Positions 14,668 to 22,186 of a stretch of 32,092 nucleotides of DNA are shown piece by piece. The position numbers were made by a program, and so were the translations under genes. The stretch is from positions 1-32,092 of the forward strand of contig NZ_QGKR01000130.1 of the NCBI RefSeq assembly GCF_003172955.1, given 5' to 3'. The first letter of the stretch is position 1. The number at the start of each line of letters is the position of its first letter. This DNA is from Micromonospora acroterricola (lineage in GTDB: Bacteria > Actinomycetota > Actinomycetes > Mycobacteriales > Micromonosporaceae). The notes beneath the pieces are model-generated. The model was given only the letters and a program-made list of their open reading frames with translations, was not told the origin of the DNA and made no database searches.

Positions 14668-14702
14668 ATAGAGAAGAGGAAGTTGAGTCACACCGACTCA
14701 AC
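14642..14702 (+). promoter_or_regulatory. hsp20 promoter with HspR-type HAIR operator
   Basis: TTGACG (14642-14647) and TAAATA (14665-14670) are exactly 17 bp apart, a strong sigma-70-type promoter. The start of transcription would be near 14677. Five bases on lies GTTGAGT-N7-ACTCAAC (14682-14702), which matches the HAIR consensus CTTGAGT-N7-ACTCAAG of the HspR heat-shock repressor at 12 of 14 arm positions, the two outer bases being complementary to each other. HspR bound just past the start site would block transcription, giving induction by heat. The -35 box lies inside the upstream GNAT coding region. HspR itself is not in the window. Confidence 0.88.
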
Positions 14703-14740
14703 TCATCACCTTCGGCCAGGAGAACCGAGGAGGCACGACA

Positions 14741-15166
14741 ATGTTGATGCGTACCGACCCGTTCCGCGAGATCGACCGGCTCGCCGAGCAGTTCTTCGGT
14801 ACGGCAGCCCGTCCCGCGACGATGCACCTGGACGCGTACCGCGACGGGGACCACTTCTACGCCGCGTTCGACCTGCCCGGCGTCGACCCGGACAGCATCG
14901 ACTGCACCGTCGAGCGCAACGTGCTCACCGTCCGGGCGGAGCGGCGCCGGCCGACCGGCGACGGGGTCGAACTGGTCGCCGCCGAGCGCCCGATGGGCAC
15001 CTTCACCCGGCGGCTGTTCCTGGGCGACACCCTGGACACCGACAACCTGGAAGCGGGTTACGAGAACGGGGTGCTGACGCTGCGCATTCCGGTGGCCGAG
15101 CGCGCCAAGCCCCGCCGGGTGACGATCACCGCCAACGGCAACGGACGCCGGCAGATCAACGCCTGA
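14741..15166 (+). CDS. hsp20: Hsp20 family small heat-shock protein
   Basis: A 141-residue ATP-independent holdase chaperone. The alpha-crystallin domain spans about residues 28-125: HLDAYRDGDHFYAAFDLPGVDPDSI, the NVLTVRAERR strand, and the closing GYENGVLTLRIPVAERAKPRRV with the G-x-L motif. The N-terminal part (MLMRTDPFREIDRLAEQFF) is the usual amphipathic helix that opens such proteins in actinobacteria. There is an IXI-like end (ITAN). AGGAGG lies 7 bases before the ATG. Expression is predicted to be heat-inducible through the HAIR element upstream. Its 3' end overlaps the convergent WYL regulator gene by 11 bp. Confidence 0.95.
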   Translation: MLMRTDPFREIDRLAEQFFGTAARPATMHLDAYRDGDHFYAAFDLPGVDPDSIDCTVERNVLTVRAERRRPTGDGVELVAAERPMGTFTRRLFLGDTLDTDNLEAGYENGVLTLRIPVAERAKPRRVTITANGNGRRQINA

Positions 15167-16280
15167 ACGATGCGCGGGGCGGGCCAGCCGCCGCGCCCGG
15201 CCCGCCCCGCGCATCGGAGGGATCCCCGGCCGGCGGGTCGCCGTCCACCGTGGCGCCTCCCGCGAGGGCGGCGTCCGCCGTGCGAGCCGACGGCTGGCCG
15301 GCGTCGGGCCGTGGGTAGAGCGCGGCGAGCGCGTGGGCGGTGCCGGCGAGACGCTCCCGCAACTCGGGCGGTGTGAGCACCTCCACCTGCGCGCCGAGCT
15401 TGAGCAGCTCGACGTGGCCATGCCGGACCGACTCGATCGGCACGGTCGTGACCAGCCAGCCGTCCGCGTCCGGATCGCCGGCGGCGTCGTGCGCCGCGCG
15501 GCTCATCGCCGGCGGGAAGAGGTGCACCGTCTGCGCCAGCGCCGGCGCCGTCATCCGCACCCGCGCCTCGGCGCGGTAGACGCCGCGCTCGTAGCGCTCG
15601 GCGTGCTCCTGCCAGCAGTCCGCCAGGTCGAAGCCGGCGGGCCGGTCGGCCGGCTCGTCCAGCACGGTCAGATCCAGGATCGCGCCCACCCGGTAGGTGC
15701 GGACCTGTCCGTCCGCCGCGGCCACCAGATACCACCGGCCGGCCTTGAGCACCACGCCGAGCGGATCGAGGGTCCGGGTCACCTCCCGGGGCTGCTGCCA
15801 CCGCCGGTAACGCATCCGGATCCGGCGGTCCTCCCAGACCGCGCCGGCCAGCGCGGCGAGATGCGGCGTCGGCTCCGGCTCACGGAACCAGCTCGGCGCG
15901 TCCAGGTGGAAACGCTGCCGGATCCGTCCGCCCCGGTCGGCGACGTCCGTCGGCAGCGCGGCCCGCAACTTCAGCTCGGCGGTGGCCAGCACCGACCCCA
16001 GGCCCAGCTCGGCGGCCGGGCCCGGCACACCGGCCAGGAACAGCGCCTCGGCCTCGCCAGCCGTCAGTCCCGTCAGGCGGGTGCGGTAGCCGTCGAGCAG
16101 CCGGTACCCGCCGGCCGGGCCGCGCTCGGCGTACACCGGAACCCCGGCGGCGCCCAACGACTCCACGTCCCGGTACACCGTCCGGATCGACACCTCGAGG
16201 GCCTCGGCCAGCTCCGTAGCGGTCATCCGCCCCCGCGTCTGCAGAAGCAGCAGGAGGGAGACCAGTCGGCTGGCGCGCAC
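15156..16280 (-). CDS. WYL-domain transcriptional regulator (HTH_11 plus WYL)
   Basis: A 374-residue regulator in the PafC/YafY style. The N-terminal winged helix is at residues 1-62 (TATELAEALEVSIRTVYRDVESL is the recognition part). The WYL domain (about 135-215) contains GRWYLVAA with the name motif at 183-185, and the WCX-type C-terminal extension follows at about 225-325. WYL domains bind nucleic acid or nucleotide-like ligands and often control DNA damage or phage-related genes. The GTG at 16280 lies six bases after TACCGT (minus, 16287-16292), so it is probably leaderless. The last ~25 residues are encoded over the shared hairpin. It is divergent from a tyrosine recombinase. Confidence 0.9.
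   Translation of the reverse strand: MRASRLVSLLLLLQTRGRMTATELAEALEVSIRTVYRDVESLGAAGVPVYAERGPAGGYRLLDGYRTRLTGLTAGEAEALFLAGVPGPAAELGLGSVLATAELKLRAALPTDVADRGGRIRQRFHLDAPSWFREPEPTPHLAALAGAVWEDRRIRMRYRRWQQPREVTRTLDPLGVVLKAGRWYLVAAADGQVRTYRVGAILDLTVLDEPADRPAGFDLADCWQEHAERYERGVYRAEARVRMTAPALAQTVHLFPPAMSRAAHDAAGDPDADGWLVTTVPIESVRHGHVELLKLGAQVEVLTPPELRERLAGTAHALAALYPRPDAGQPSARTADAALAGGATVDGDPPAGDPSDARGGPGAAAGPPRASFRR
15168..15216. terminator. Large GC hairpin between hsp20 and the WYL regulator
   Basis: A perfect 18-bp inverted repeat (15168-15185 with 15199-15216, 13-nt loop) starts one base after the hsp20 stop. It begins CGATGCGCGGGG on one side and is mirrored on the other. It has no T-tract. It could terminate both convergent transcripts; the right part lies inside the last codons of the WYL gene, giving that protein its Gly/Ala/Pro-rich tail. 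This is one of the strongest inverted repeats in the window. Confidence 0.8.
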
Positions 16281-16375
16281 CGCCCGACGGTAGCCGGCGT
16301 GCCGGTCACCGGTAGAGCCGGTGGCCCCGGCGCGCCTTCGCGGCGAACCGACCCGAGGCTGAGAGTCTTTTTCAC

Positions 16376-17374
16376 ATGGTGTCCTCCGACGCTCCGGTGC
16401 TCGCCCGCCCGACGGCCCGACCGGCCCTGCCCGGCGGGCCGATGGACGTCACCGAGGCGTGGCTGCGCAACCGCCGGCTGTCCGAGCACACCCGCGACGC
16501 CTACCGGCGTGACGTCACCGGCTGGCTCCGCTGGTGCGCCGACCGGGACCTGGACCCGCTGGGGGCCACCTTCCTGCACGTCAACGAGTACGCCCGTGCG
16601 CTGGAGGCCACCCTCGGCGCGCGCAGCGGTCGGCCCCTGACCCCGGCGACCGTGGCACGCCGGCTCTCCGCGCTGTCCAGTTGGTACGACTTCCTCGTCA
16701 AGCTCGGCGCGCTGCCGGCCAACCCGGTCGCCGGCGCGGACCGGCCGCGCGTCGACCGGGACCACTCCGCCACCGTGGGGCTCACCCCGGAGGAGGTGGA
16801 CGCCCTGCTCGCCGCCGCCGACGCGGACACCGGCCCGACGGCCGCGCGCAACCGGGCGGCGATCGCGCTCCTGGCAGACCTGGGGCTGCGGGTCGGCGAG
16901 CTGATCTCGCTGGACCTGACCGACCTGGGCAACGAACGCGGGCACCGCAGCGTGCGCTTCGTCGGCAAGGGCGGCAAGCAGCGCCGACGTGCTCTCACCC
17001 CCGGCACCGGGTACGCGGTGGACGCCTACCTCGCCCAGCGGGCCGCCGCCACCGGCGTGCCGGTGCCGCAGTTGACCGGGCCGCTGCTGGTCACCGCCAG
17101 CGGCGCCCGCCTGGACCGGCACTCGGTGTTCCGGATGGTCCGCCGACTGGCCCGCGCTGCCGGCATCCCGGCCTGGGCGAGGCTGTCCCCACACTCGCTG
17201 CGGCACGCGTTCGCCACCACCGCCCGCTCCGAGGGAGTCCCGCTGGAGGACGTGCAGGACGCGATGGGCCACGCCGACCCGCGTACCACCCGCCGCTACG
17301 ACCGGGACCGGCACAACCTCGACCGCGACCCGGCGTACGTGGTGTGGGCGGCCCGGTCCCGCCGCCGCGGCTGA
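16376..17374 (+). CDS. Tyrosine recombinase (XerC/XerD-like integrase)
   Basis: A 332-residue site-specific recombinase. The N-terminal SAM-like DNA-binding domain is at about residues 24-125 (LRNRRLSEHTRDAYRRDVTGWL). The catalytic domain has every expected residue: Arg172 (GLRVGE), Lys201 (GKGGKQRR), His273 and Arg276 (HSLRHAF), His299 (GHADPRTT) and the nucleophile Tyr308 (RRYDRDR). Members cut and rejoin DNA at short inverted sites. It has no neighbouring excisionase, phage or tRNA gene, and the flanks look like normal chromosome. Length and motifs resemble XerD-type enzymes more than phage integrases, but I cannot tell if it is a housekeeping Xer. The start is ATG 16376; a GTG follows it. 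Confidence 0.9.
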   Translation: MVSSDAPVLARPTARPALPGGPMDVTEAWLRNRRLSEHTRDAYRRDVTGWLRWCADRDLDPLGATFLHVNEYARALEATLGARSGRPLTPATVARRLSALSSWYDFLVKLGALPANPVAGADRPRVDRDHSATVGLTPEEVDALLAAADADTGPTAARNRAAIALLADLGLRVGELISLDLTDLGNERGHRSVRFVGKGGKQRRRALTPGTGYAVDAYLAQRAAATGVPVPQLTGPLLVTASGARLDRHSVFRMVRRLARAAGIPAWARLSPHSLRHAFATTARSEGVPLEDVQDAMGHADPRTTRRYDRDRHNLDRDPAYVVWAARSRRRG

Positions 17375-17423
17375 GCGTCGTCCCGGATCGACGAACCCGC
17401 CGCGCGGCGGTGGCTGGGGAGCC

Positions 17424-17801
17424 TCAGCCCTGCGGGCGGGGGCAGATGCAGAACGGCTGCCCGATCGGGTCGATGAGCACCACCCACCGATCACCGCCGG
17501 GCTGGAACTCCGGCTTCGACGCGCCGGCCTCGACCAGTTCCTTCTCCGCGACCGCCAGGTCGTCGACGTAGAGGTCGAGGTGGTAGCGCTTGCCGCCGGC
17601 CGGGTCGGGCCAGGCGGGCGGCCGGTAGCCCTCGACCAGCCCGAAGCCGATCGAGACGCCACCGCCGTTGATCATGGCGTACTCGGCTTGGCTGTGGGTG
17701 ATCTCCCAGCCCAACGCCCGGTGGTAGAAGGCGGCGTGCGCGGCCGGGTCGGAGCTGTCCAGGCTGACCATGGCGAGGTCGGTGGTTGTGGTTGTCGTCA
17801 T
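17424..17801 (-). CDS. VOC family protein (glyoxalase-like)
   Basis: A 125-residue VOC-fold protein. FYHRALGWEI (about residues 25-34), the second module starting YHLDLYVDDLAVAEKELVEAG (about 73-93), and the end motif VLIDPIGQPFCICP (about 107-120) define it. The last motif contains the Cys-rich C-I-C-P of a common actinobacterial subgroup. The Thr-rich start (MTTTTTTDLAMV) is unusual but in frame. The gene is downstream of the AidB-like gene on the same strand, with a 12-bp inverted repeat in the 100-bp space between. No substrate is evident. Confidence 0.88.
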   Translation of the reverse strand: MTTTTTTDLAMVSLDSSDPAAHAAFYHRALGWEITHSQAEYAMINGGGVSIGFGLVEGYRPPAWPDPAGGKRYHLDLYVDDLAVAEKELVEAGASKPEFQPGGDRWVVLIDPIGQPFCICPRPQG

Positions 17802-17814
17802 GCCCGCAGTCTGC

Positions 17815-17849
17815 CCGGCGTACCTGCCAACCTCTGTCAGGTACGCCGG
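17815..17849. promoter_or_regulatory. 12-bp perfect inverted repeat upstream of the VOC gene
   Basis: CCGGCGTACCTG (17815-17826) and its exact complement CAGGTACGCCGG (17838-17849) are separated by 11 nt. The site lies 14 bp upstream of the VOC start and 55 bp after the AidB-like stop (minus strand). It could be an operator for the VOC gene or a terminator for the upstream gene; there is no T-tract. TACCTG/CAGGTA half-sites resemble those of TetR-like regulators, but this is inference. Confidence 0.6.
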
Positions 17850-17904
17850 CGTTTCCCGCCGGTCAGGGAGCGTCCAGCGGCCACACCGTCCTCGTGACGG
17901 CCCG

Positions 17905-19608
17905 TCAGCAGAGCAGGTCCAGGTGGTGGTGGGCGTCCTCGGCGATCTCCTCGTGCCGCAGCCAGCGCCGCGCCCACAGCCGGGCGGCCAGCTCCGCCTG
18001 CTCGTCACCCCAGGCGGCGTGCTCGACGAGCAGCGCGGTGGTCAGGGCGTACGCCAGGCGCAGCGCCAGACCCCGGGCACCGGCGAGCACACTCTCCGCG
18101 CCCGGATCGGCGGCCACCGCCTCGATGGTGTCGCGGAGCTGCGCGGCGGCCGTGGCCAGGGTGTCGGCCAGTGTCGGCGACAGCGGCCGGGCCAGGTCGA
18201 CGGCGGCAGCGAGCCGGCTCAGCAGCGGCGCCCCGGCATCCTCCCGGGCAAGCGCGCGCAGCACGTCCAGGGCCAGCACGTTCGTGGTGCCCTCCCAGAT
18301 CGGCAGGACCTGCGCGTCGCGCAGCAGCCGGGGCACGCCGGTGTCCTCCACGTAGCCGGCCCCGCCGAAGCTCTCCACGTACTCGCTGGCGGAGCCGACG
18401 GCGAGCCGGCCGGTGGCCAGCTTCGCCAGCGGCGCCACGATGCGCAGCTCCGCCGCGGCCGCCGGGTCGGCGCCGACCTCGACGCGGCCGAGCAGCGCGA
18501 ACGCGTGCCCGGCCAGGGCGAACGCACCCGCCGCGTCGACCGCGAGGGTGCCCAGCGTCGCCCGGTGCAGCGGCGAGGACGCCAACGCGCCGCCGGCGAC
18601 GTGCCGGGCGTCGGCGTACGCCCGGGCGTACGCCAGACCGCGCCGCATCCCGCCGGCCGCCGCGGCGGCGTTGTGCACCCGGGTCACCACGACCAGGGTC
18701 ATCGCCCGGACCAACCCGGGCAGTGCCGGGTCGCCCAGCGGCACGGCGTACGCGTCGTGCAGGCCGATCTCGGCGGTGGGCAGCGCACGGGTGCCCAGCT
18801 TGTCCTTGAGCCGGTGCACGGTGACGCCCGGCGCCGGCGCGTCCCCGGCGGCCCCGATGGCCAGGGGAGAGTCGGCCGCGTACCGGGGGACCAGGAACGG
18901 GGCGAGCACCCGGCTGCCGCGTCCGGCGCCCTCCGGTCGGGCCAGCGCGACCGCCATCGCCGCGTCGGCGGCGGAGCAGAACCACTTCTCCCCGGTCAGC
19001 CGCCACGAGCCGTCGGCGGCGGGCCGGCCGACGGTGCTGGAGCGACCCAGGTCGGAGCCGCCCTGCGACTCGGTCATCCACTGCCCGCTGGTGATCGCCG
19101 TGGCCGGGTCGGTGGAGATCAGCCGGGGCAGCCACGCGTCGCGGACCCCGGCGTCCACGTCGGGCAGGCTGAGCAGCGCCGCCGCCCCGTCGGCCATCGC
19201 CACCGGGCAGGAGAACGTCGCCGACTCCGGGCCGTACAGGTGCAGAAGAGCGTGCTGCACGACCCGCGCGGCCGCGCCCCAGGCACCGCGCGCATCCGGC
19301 AGGTAGGGCAGCGCGACCACGGCGTGCCGGGCGGCGGCGGCGCGTTGCGCCTGCCAGCCGGCGGAGGTCTCGATCCGGTCGACGCGCGCGCCCCACGGGT
19401 CGTAGCGGACCAGCGTCGGCGGGTGCGCCTCGGCGTCGGCGTGCGCCGCGCGCAGCGGCCCGGTCACGTCGGCGGCCAGGTCGGCGAGGCGACCCTTCGC
19501 GGCCGCGTGCCCGGCCGGGCCGAGGTGACGCTCCAGCCAGGACCGCAGCAGGGCGTCACCGGCGTACGGGTCGGCGGGGGGTGGTACCGGCTGTACGAAG
19601 CGGCTCAT
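17905..19608 (-). CDS. AidB-like acyl-CoA dehydrogenase family protein
   Basis: A 567-residue flavoprotein of the acyl-CoA dehydrogenase superfamily. The AidB signature is clear: MTESQGGSD at residues 178-186 and RLTGEKWFCSA at about 203-213, then RLKDKLGTRALPTAEIGLHDAYAVPLG and the later FGGAGYVEDTGVPRLLRDAQVLPIWEGTTN-region, where ordinary dehydrogenases have a shorter layout. E. coli AidB is about 540 residues, so this is slightly long. AidB binds DNA and FAD and is induced by alkylation damage; whether this member acts on DNA or on acyl-CoA cannot be told. The ATG at 19608 has GGAG eight bases upstream and a -10 box TACCGT further up. Confidence 0.88.
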   Translation of the reverse strand: MSRFVQPVPPPADPYAGDALLRSWLERHLGPAGHAAAKGRLADLAADVTGPLRAAHADAEAHPPTLVRYDPWGARVDRIETSAGWQAQRAAAARHAVVALPYLPDARGAWGAAARVVQHALLHLYGPESATFSCPVAMADGAAALLSLPDVDAGVRDAWLPRLISTDPATAITSGQWMTESQGGSDLGRSSTVGRPAADGSWRLTGEKWFCSAADAAMAVALARPEGAGRGSRVLAPFLVPRYAADSPLAIGAAGDAPAPGVTVHRLKDKLGTRALPTAEIGLHDAYAVPLGDPALPGLVRAMTLVVVTRVHNAAAAAGGMRRGLAYARAYADARHVAGGALASSPLHRATLGTLAVDAAGAFALAGHAFALLGRVEVGADPAAAAELRIVAPLAKLATGRLAVGSASEYVESFGGAGYVEDTGVPRLLRDAQVLPIWEGTTNVLALDVLRALAREDAGAPLLSRLAAAVDLARPLSPTLADTLATAAAQLRDTIEAVAADPGAESVLAGARGLALRLAYALTTALLVEHAAWGDEQAELAARLWARRWLRHEEIAEDAHHHLDLLC

Positions 19609-19645
19609 CGATCTGCTCCCGGGCACTGCGGTAGGGGGTGTGCGA

Positions 19646-19751
19646 CGACGGTAGACGATTCGGCGCCGCTCGGAACAGGGCACAACCGCCACCCGGTCGC
19701 AGCCAGTTTCCGACTTGTCGCGCTCCGCTGCGGCGGTGTTCTCTACCGTCG
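19646..19751. promoter_or_regulatory. Divergent promoter pair of the AidB-like and secreted-protein genes
   Basis: The 10-bp sequence CGACGGTAGA (19646-19655) is repeated in the opposite orientation as TCTACCGTCG (19742-19751). Each contains TACCGT in the right orientation to be the -10 box of the gene it faces: about 40 bp before the AidB-like start (which has a ribosome site) and 8 bases before GTG 19758 on the plus strand. The two promoters thus share extended -10 sequence and perhaps a common regulator or sigma factor. Confidence 0.5.
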
Positions 19752-19757
19752 GTAGTC

Positions 19758-20216
19758 GTGGGTGCCGGCCAGCCGTACAGCCGACCGGCCCGGCGGCACC
19801 GCCCGATGCGCACCGGGCTGGCGTTCGTCGGGATCGGCGTGGCGCTGTGCTGCGTGGGGGTCGCCGGGCTGGGCGCCTGGAACCTGCAGACCGTCCGCCA
19901 GGCCGCCGGCCCGATCCGCGAGACCGCCGACGGTTTCCTCAACGAGGTGACCCTCGGCGACACCACCGGCGCGTACGACCGGCTGTGCAAGGACGCGCGC
20001 AGCCGGTGGAGCGCGATCGGCTTCACCAGCTGGGTGCGCACCCCGCCGATGGTCACCGACTACGAGATCACCGACGTGTCGGTGGCCACCAAGGGTGGAC
20101 GCCCGCACGGCACGGTGACCGTGCGGCTGACGCGTGACGGCGGGGTCAGTGAGGAACGGCGGCTGCCGGTCGTCCGCGAGGGCGGGGACTGGCGGGTGTG
20201 CGGTGACCCCTTCTGA
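19758..20216 (+). CDS. Small membrane-anchored protein of unknown function
   Basis: A 152-residue protein with one N-terminal hydrophobic helix (FVGIGVALCCVGVAGLGAW, about residues 22-40) and an exported domain of about 110 residues. The outer domain, starting near QAAGPIRETADGFLNEVTLGDTTGAYDRLC and ending in RRLPVVREGGDWRVCGDPF, has the cystatin/lumazine-like DUF4878 pattern; a Cys near the start and one near the end could form a disulfide. I chose GTG at 19758 on the basis of the -10 box; ATG 19806 is an alternative. The gene overlaps the LtrA gene by 14 bp, so the two are translated together. Confidence 0.7.
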   Translation: MGAGQPYSRPARRHRPMRTGLAFVGIGVALCCVGVAGLGAWNLQTVRQAAGPIRETADGFLNEVTLGDTTGAYDRLCKDARSRWSAIGFTSWVRTPPMVTDYEITDVSVATKGGRPHGTVTVRLTRDGGVSEERRLPVVREGGDWRVCGDPF

Positions 20217-21408
20217 GCCGCCGGTCGTCCGGCCGAAGCGGCCCTGGTTGCTACGCGAGCGTCGGGGGGTGGAGCCCACCACGTCGACGGAGCTCTTCTT
20301 CGACCTGGTCTTCATCTTCACCACCACCCAGTTGGCGCACTACCTGATCGCGCACCCGGACTGGCATGGCGCCGCACGCGCCGCGCTCGTGCTGGCGCTG
20401 GTCTGGTTCGTGTGGATCTACACCGCCTGGGGGACGAATTGGCTGCGACCCGACCAGGCGCCGGTGCGGGCGCTGCTGATCGCGCTGATGCTGGGCAGCC
20501 TGCTGCTCTCGGCGACGATCCCCGAGGCGTTCGCCGGCGGCGGGCTGGTCTTCGCGCTGGTCTACCTGGCCGTGCAGGTGGGCCGCACCGTGTTCGCATT
20601 GTGGGCGGTGCAGGGCCATCCGTGGCTGGTCGACGGGTTTCAGAAGGCGCTGCCGTGGTTGGCCGGGACGTCGCTGCTCGTGGTGCTCGGCGCCGTGGTG
20701 GGCGGAGCCTTCCAGGAGGCGCTGTGGGCGGCGGCGATCGTGATCGAGGTGATCGGCCTGTCGACCGGGTTCCCGGTGCCCGGTCTGGGCCGTAGCCCCG
20801 CTGAGCGGTGGATGGTGGAGGGCGGGCACCTGGCTGAGCGGTGCCAGGCGTTCATCCTCATCGCCCTGGGTGAGTCGATTCTGGTCACCGGGAGCACACT
20901 CGCGCAGCACCTGGACCTGACGATGGCCGGTGCGTTCGTGCTGGCGTTCGCCGGTTCGGTGGCGCTGTGGTGGGTGTATTTTGCCCGGTCGGCCCCGGCG
21001 GCGGCGGAGGTCATCGCGCGCGCCGGTGAGCGCACCGGCGGGTTGAGCCGTCTGGCGTTCAACTACCTGCACCCGGTGATGGTGGCCGGGATCATCGTCA
21101 CCGCGGCGGGCGACGAGCGACTGCTGCGCGAGCCCGGCGCGGACACGACCACGGTCAGCGCGCTGTTCACGCTGGGCGGCCCGGCGCTGTTCCTCGCCGG
21201 GCACGGCGCCTACACGGCGGTGCTGTGGCGGATCTGGCCGACCGGCCGGATCGCGGCGGTCGTGGTGCTGCTGGCGTTGGTGCCGGTCGGTGTCCTGCTG
21301 CCGCTGCCCGTCGCGGCGTGCGCGGCGCTGGCGACCGCGGTGACCGTCGCGGTGATCGTGGCCGACCGGTTTCGGGGCCCGAGGGCCGTCCCACCGCGCC
21401 CGGCCTGA
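20203..21408 (+). CDS. ltrA: LtrA (low temperature requirement A) family membrane protein
   Basis: A 401-residue integral membrane protein. The N-terminal RGVEPTTSTELFFDLVFIFTTTQLAHYL (about residues 18-45) is the hallmark of the LtrA family. About ten hydrophobic helices follow, with the typical SERCQAFILIALGESILVTG-like segment (here about 212-232). Named for a Listeria gene needed for growth in cold; the biochemical role is unknown. Start: GTG at 20203, inside the end of the upstream gene, without a clear ribosome site, so coupled translation is likely. It ends in a 17-bp inverted repeat shared with the convergent thymidine kinase gene. Confidence 0.9.
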   Translation: MTPSEPPVVRPKRPWLLRERRGVEPTTSTELFFDLVFIFTTTQLAHYLIAHPDWHGAARAALVLALVWFVWIYTAWGTNWLRPDQAPVRALLIALMLGSLLLSATIPEAFAGGGLVFALVYLAVQVGRTVFALWAVQGHPWLVDGFQKALPWLAGTSLLVVLGAVVGGAFQEALWAAAIVIEVIGLSTGFPVPGLGRSPAERWMVEGGHLAERCQAFILIALGESILVTGSTLAQHLDLTMAGAFVLAFAGSVALWWVYFARSAPAAAEVIARAGERTGGLSRLAFNYLHPVMVAGIIVTAAGDERLLREPGADTTTVSALFTLGGPALFLAGHGAYTAVLWRIWPTGRIAAVVVLLALVPVGVLLPLPVAACAALATAVTVAVIVADRFRGPRAVPPRPA

Positions 21409-21421
21409 CCGGGCCGGTCAG
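21405..21421. terminator. Palindrome over the facing stop codons of ltrA and tdk
   Basis: CTGACCGG-G-CCGGTCAG (8-bp arms; 21405-21421) contains the TGA of ltrA on one strand and the TGA of the kinase gene on the other. As RNA it would form a 6-bp stem with a 5-nt loop. The genes are only 9 bp apart, so a compact bidirectional stop signal is plausible, though the stem is short. Confidence 0.4.
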
Positions 21422-22134
21422 TCACGCGGGCCGAGGTCGCCGCTGCGGTAGTGCCGCCGGCAGAGCACCTGGTAGCGCACCTCGGCGGTGTCGACGGTGT
21501 CGCCGATGACGACCTGCGCGCCCTCGCGGACCACCCGGCCGTCGACCACGCGGGCGTTGAGCAGCCCCTCCCGGCCGCACCAGCAGAGCACCTCGACCTG
21601 GATGCGGGCCACCTCGTCGGCCAGCTCGAACAGCCGCTGGGTGGCGGGGAACAGGCAGGAACGGAAGTCGGTGGCGAGGCCGAACGCGAACACGTCCACG
21701 TCGTAGCTGTCGACCAGCTCGGCCATCTGCTCGACGTGCTCCACGGTGTAGAAGCACGCCTCGTCGCAGATCAGGTAGTCGACGCGTTCCCCCTCGGCCC
21801 ACCGACCCCGGACGAGGGCCGTCAGGTCCAGGTCGTCGGTGACCTCGATCGCCTCGTGCGCCAGGCCGATGCGGGTGGTGACCTGTGGGCCCAGCGACCG
21901 GTCGATGCGGGTGGTGACCAGCCCGCGCCGGCCCTGCCGGGCGTGGTTGTAGTTCATCTGCAGTGCCATGGTGGACTTGCCGCAGTCCATCGGCCCCCAG
22001 AAGAACTTCAACGCCGCGGCGTGCACCGGACGCCCGTCGAGCCCGCGCGCCGCCGCGCACCCGGCCGGAGCGTGCGGCTGGCCGGGGAACGGGTGGGCCA
22101 GGCAGGTCGGGGCGGCAGCGGCGTCGTCGGTCAC
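21418..22134 (-). CDS. tdk: Thymidine kinase (type II)
   Basis: A 238-residue kinase that phosphorylates deoxythymidine in the pyrimidine salvage pathway. Walker A is GPMDCGKST at residues 47-55, the ICDEACF Walker B is near 125, and the zinc site is made by the LCWCG cysteines and the LCRRH Cys/His pair near the C-terminus. The family normally begins close to the Walker loop; here there are about 42 extra N-terminal residues with two Cys and several His. Their codons have the high G/C third positions of real coding sequence, and TAGGCT (22143-22148, minus) lies eight bases before GTG 22134. A shorter start at GTG 22026 would remove the extension. Confidence 0.9.
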   Translation of the reverse strand: MTDDAAAAPTCLAHPFPGQPHAPAGCAAARGLDGRPVHAAALKFFWGPMDCGKSTMALQMNYNHARQGRRGLVTTRIDRSLGPQVTTRIGLAHEAIEVTDDLDLTALVRGRWAEGERVDYLICDEACFYTVEHVEQMAELVDSYDVDVFAFGLATDFRSCLFPATQRLFELADEVARIQVEVLCWCGREGLLNARVVDGRVVREGAQVVIGDTVDTAEVRYQVLCRRHYRSGDLGPRD

Positions 22135-22186
22135 GGTCGGGCAGCCTATCTGATCGACCAGGGCCGATCGGGCAGGCGCGTGCTGG

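Noticed and set aside
15168..15216. The long GC hairpin as a transposon end or REP element
   Set aside because: There is one copy only, placed right after a stop codon between convergent genes, so a terminator is the simpler reading.
16281..16375. A possible recombination (att/dif) site next to the recombinase
   Set aside because: I could not find a dif-like palindrome or a repeat shared by both flanks in this 95-bp gap.
18005..19396. A long minus-strand frame inside the AidB-like gene in another phase
   Set aside because: It is an Arg/Gly-rich shadow without any family signature.
17770..19755. A 661-codon open frame on the plus strand opposite the AidB-like gene
   Set aside because: Low-complexity Arg/Gln/Gly/Val composition and no motifs; the minus-strand frame is a clear flavoprotein.
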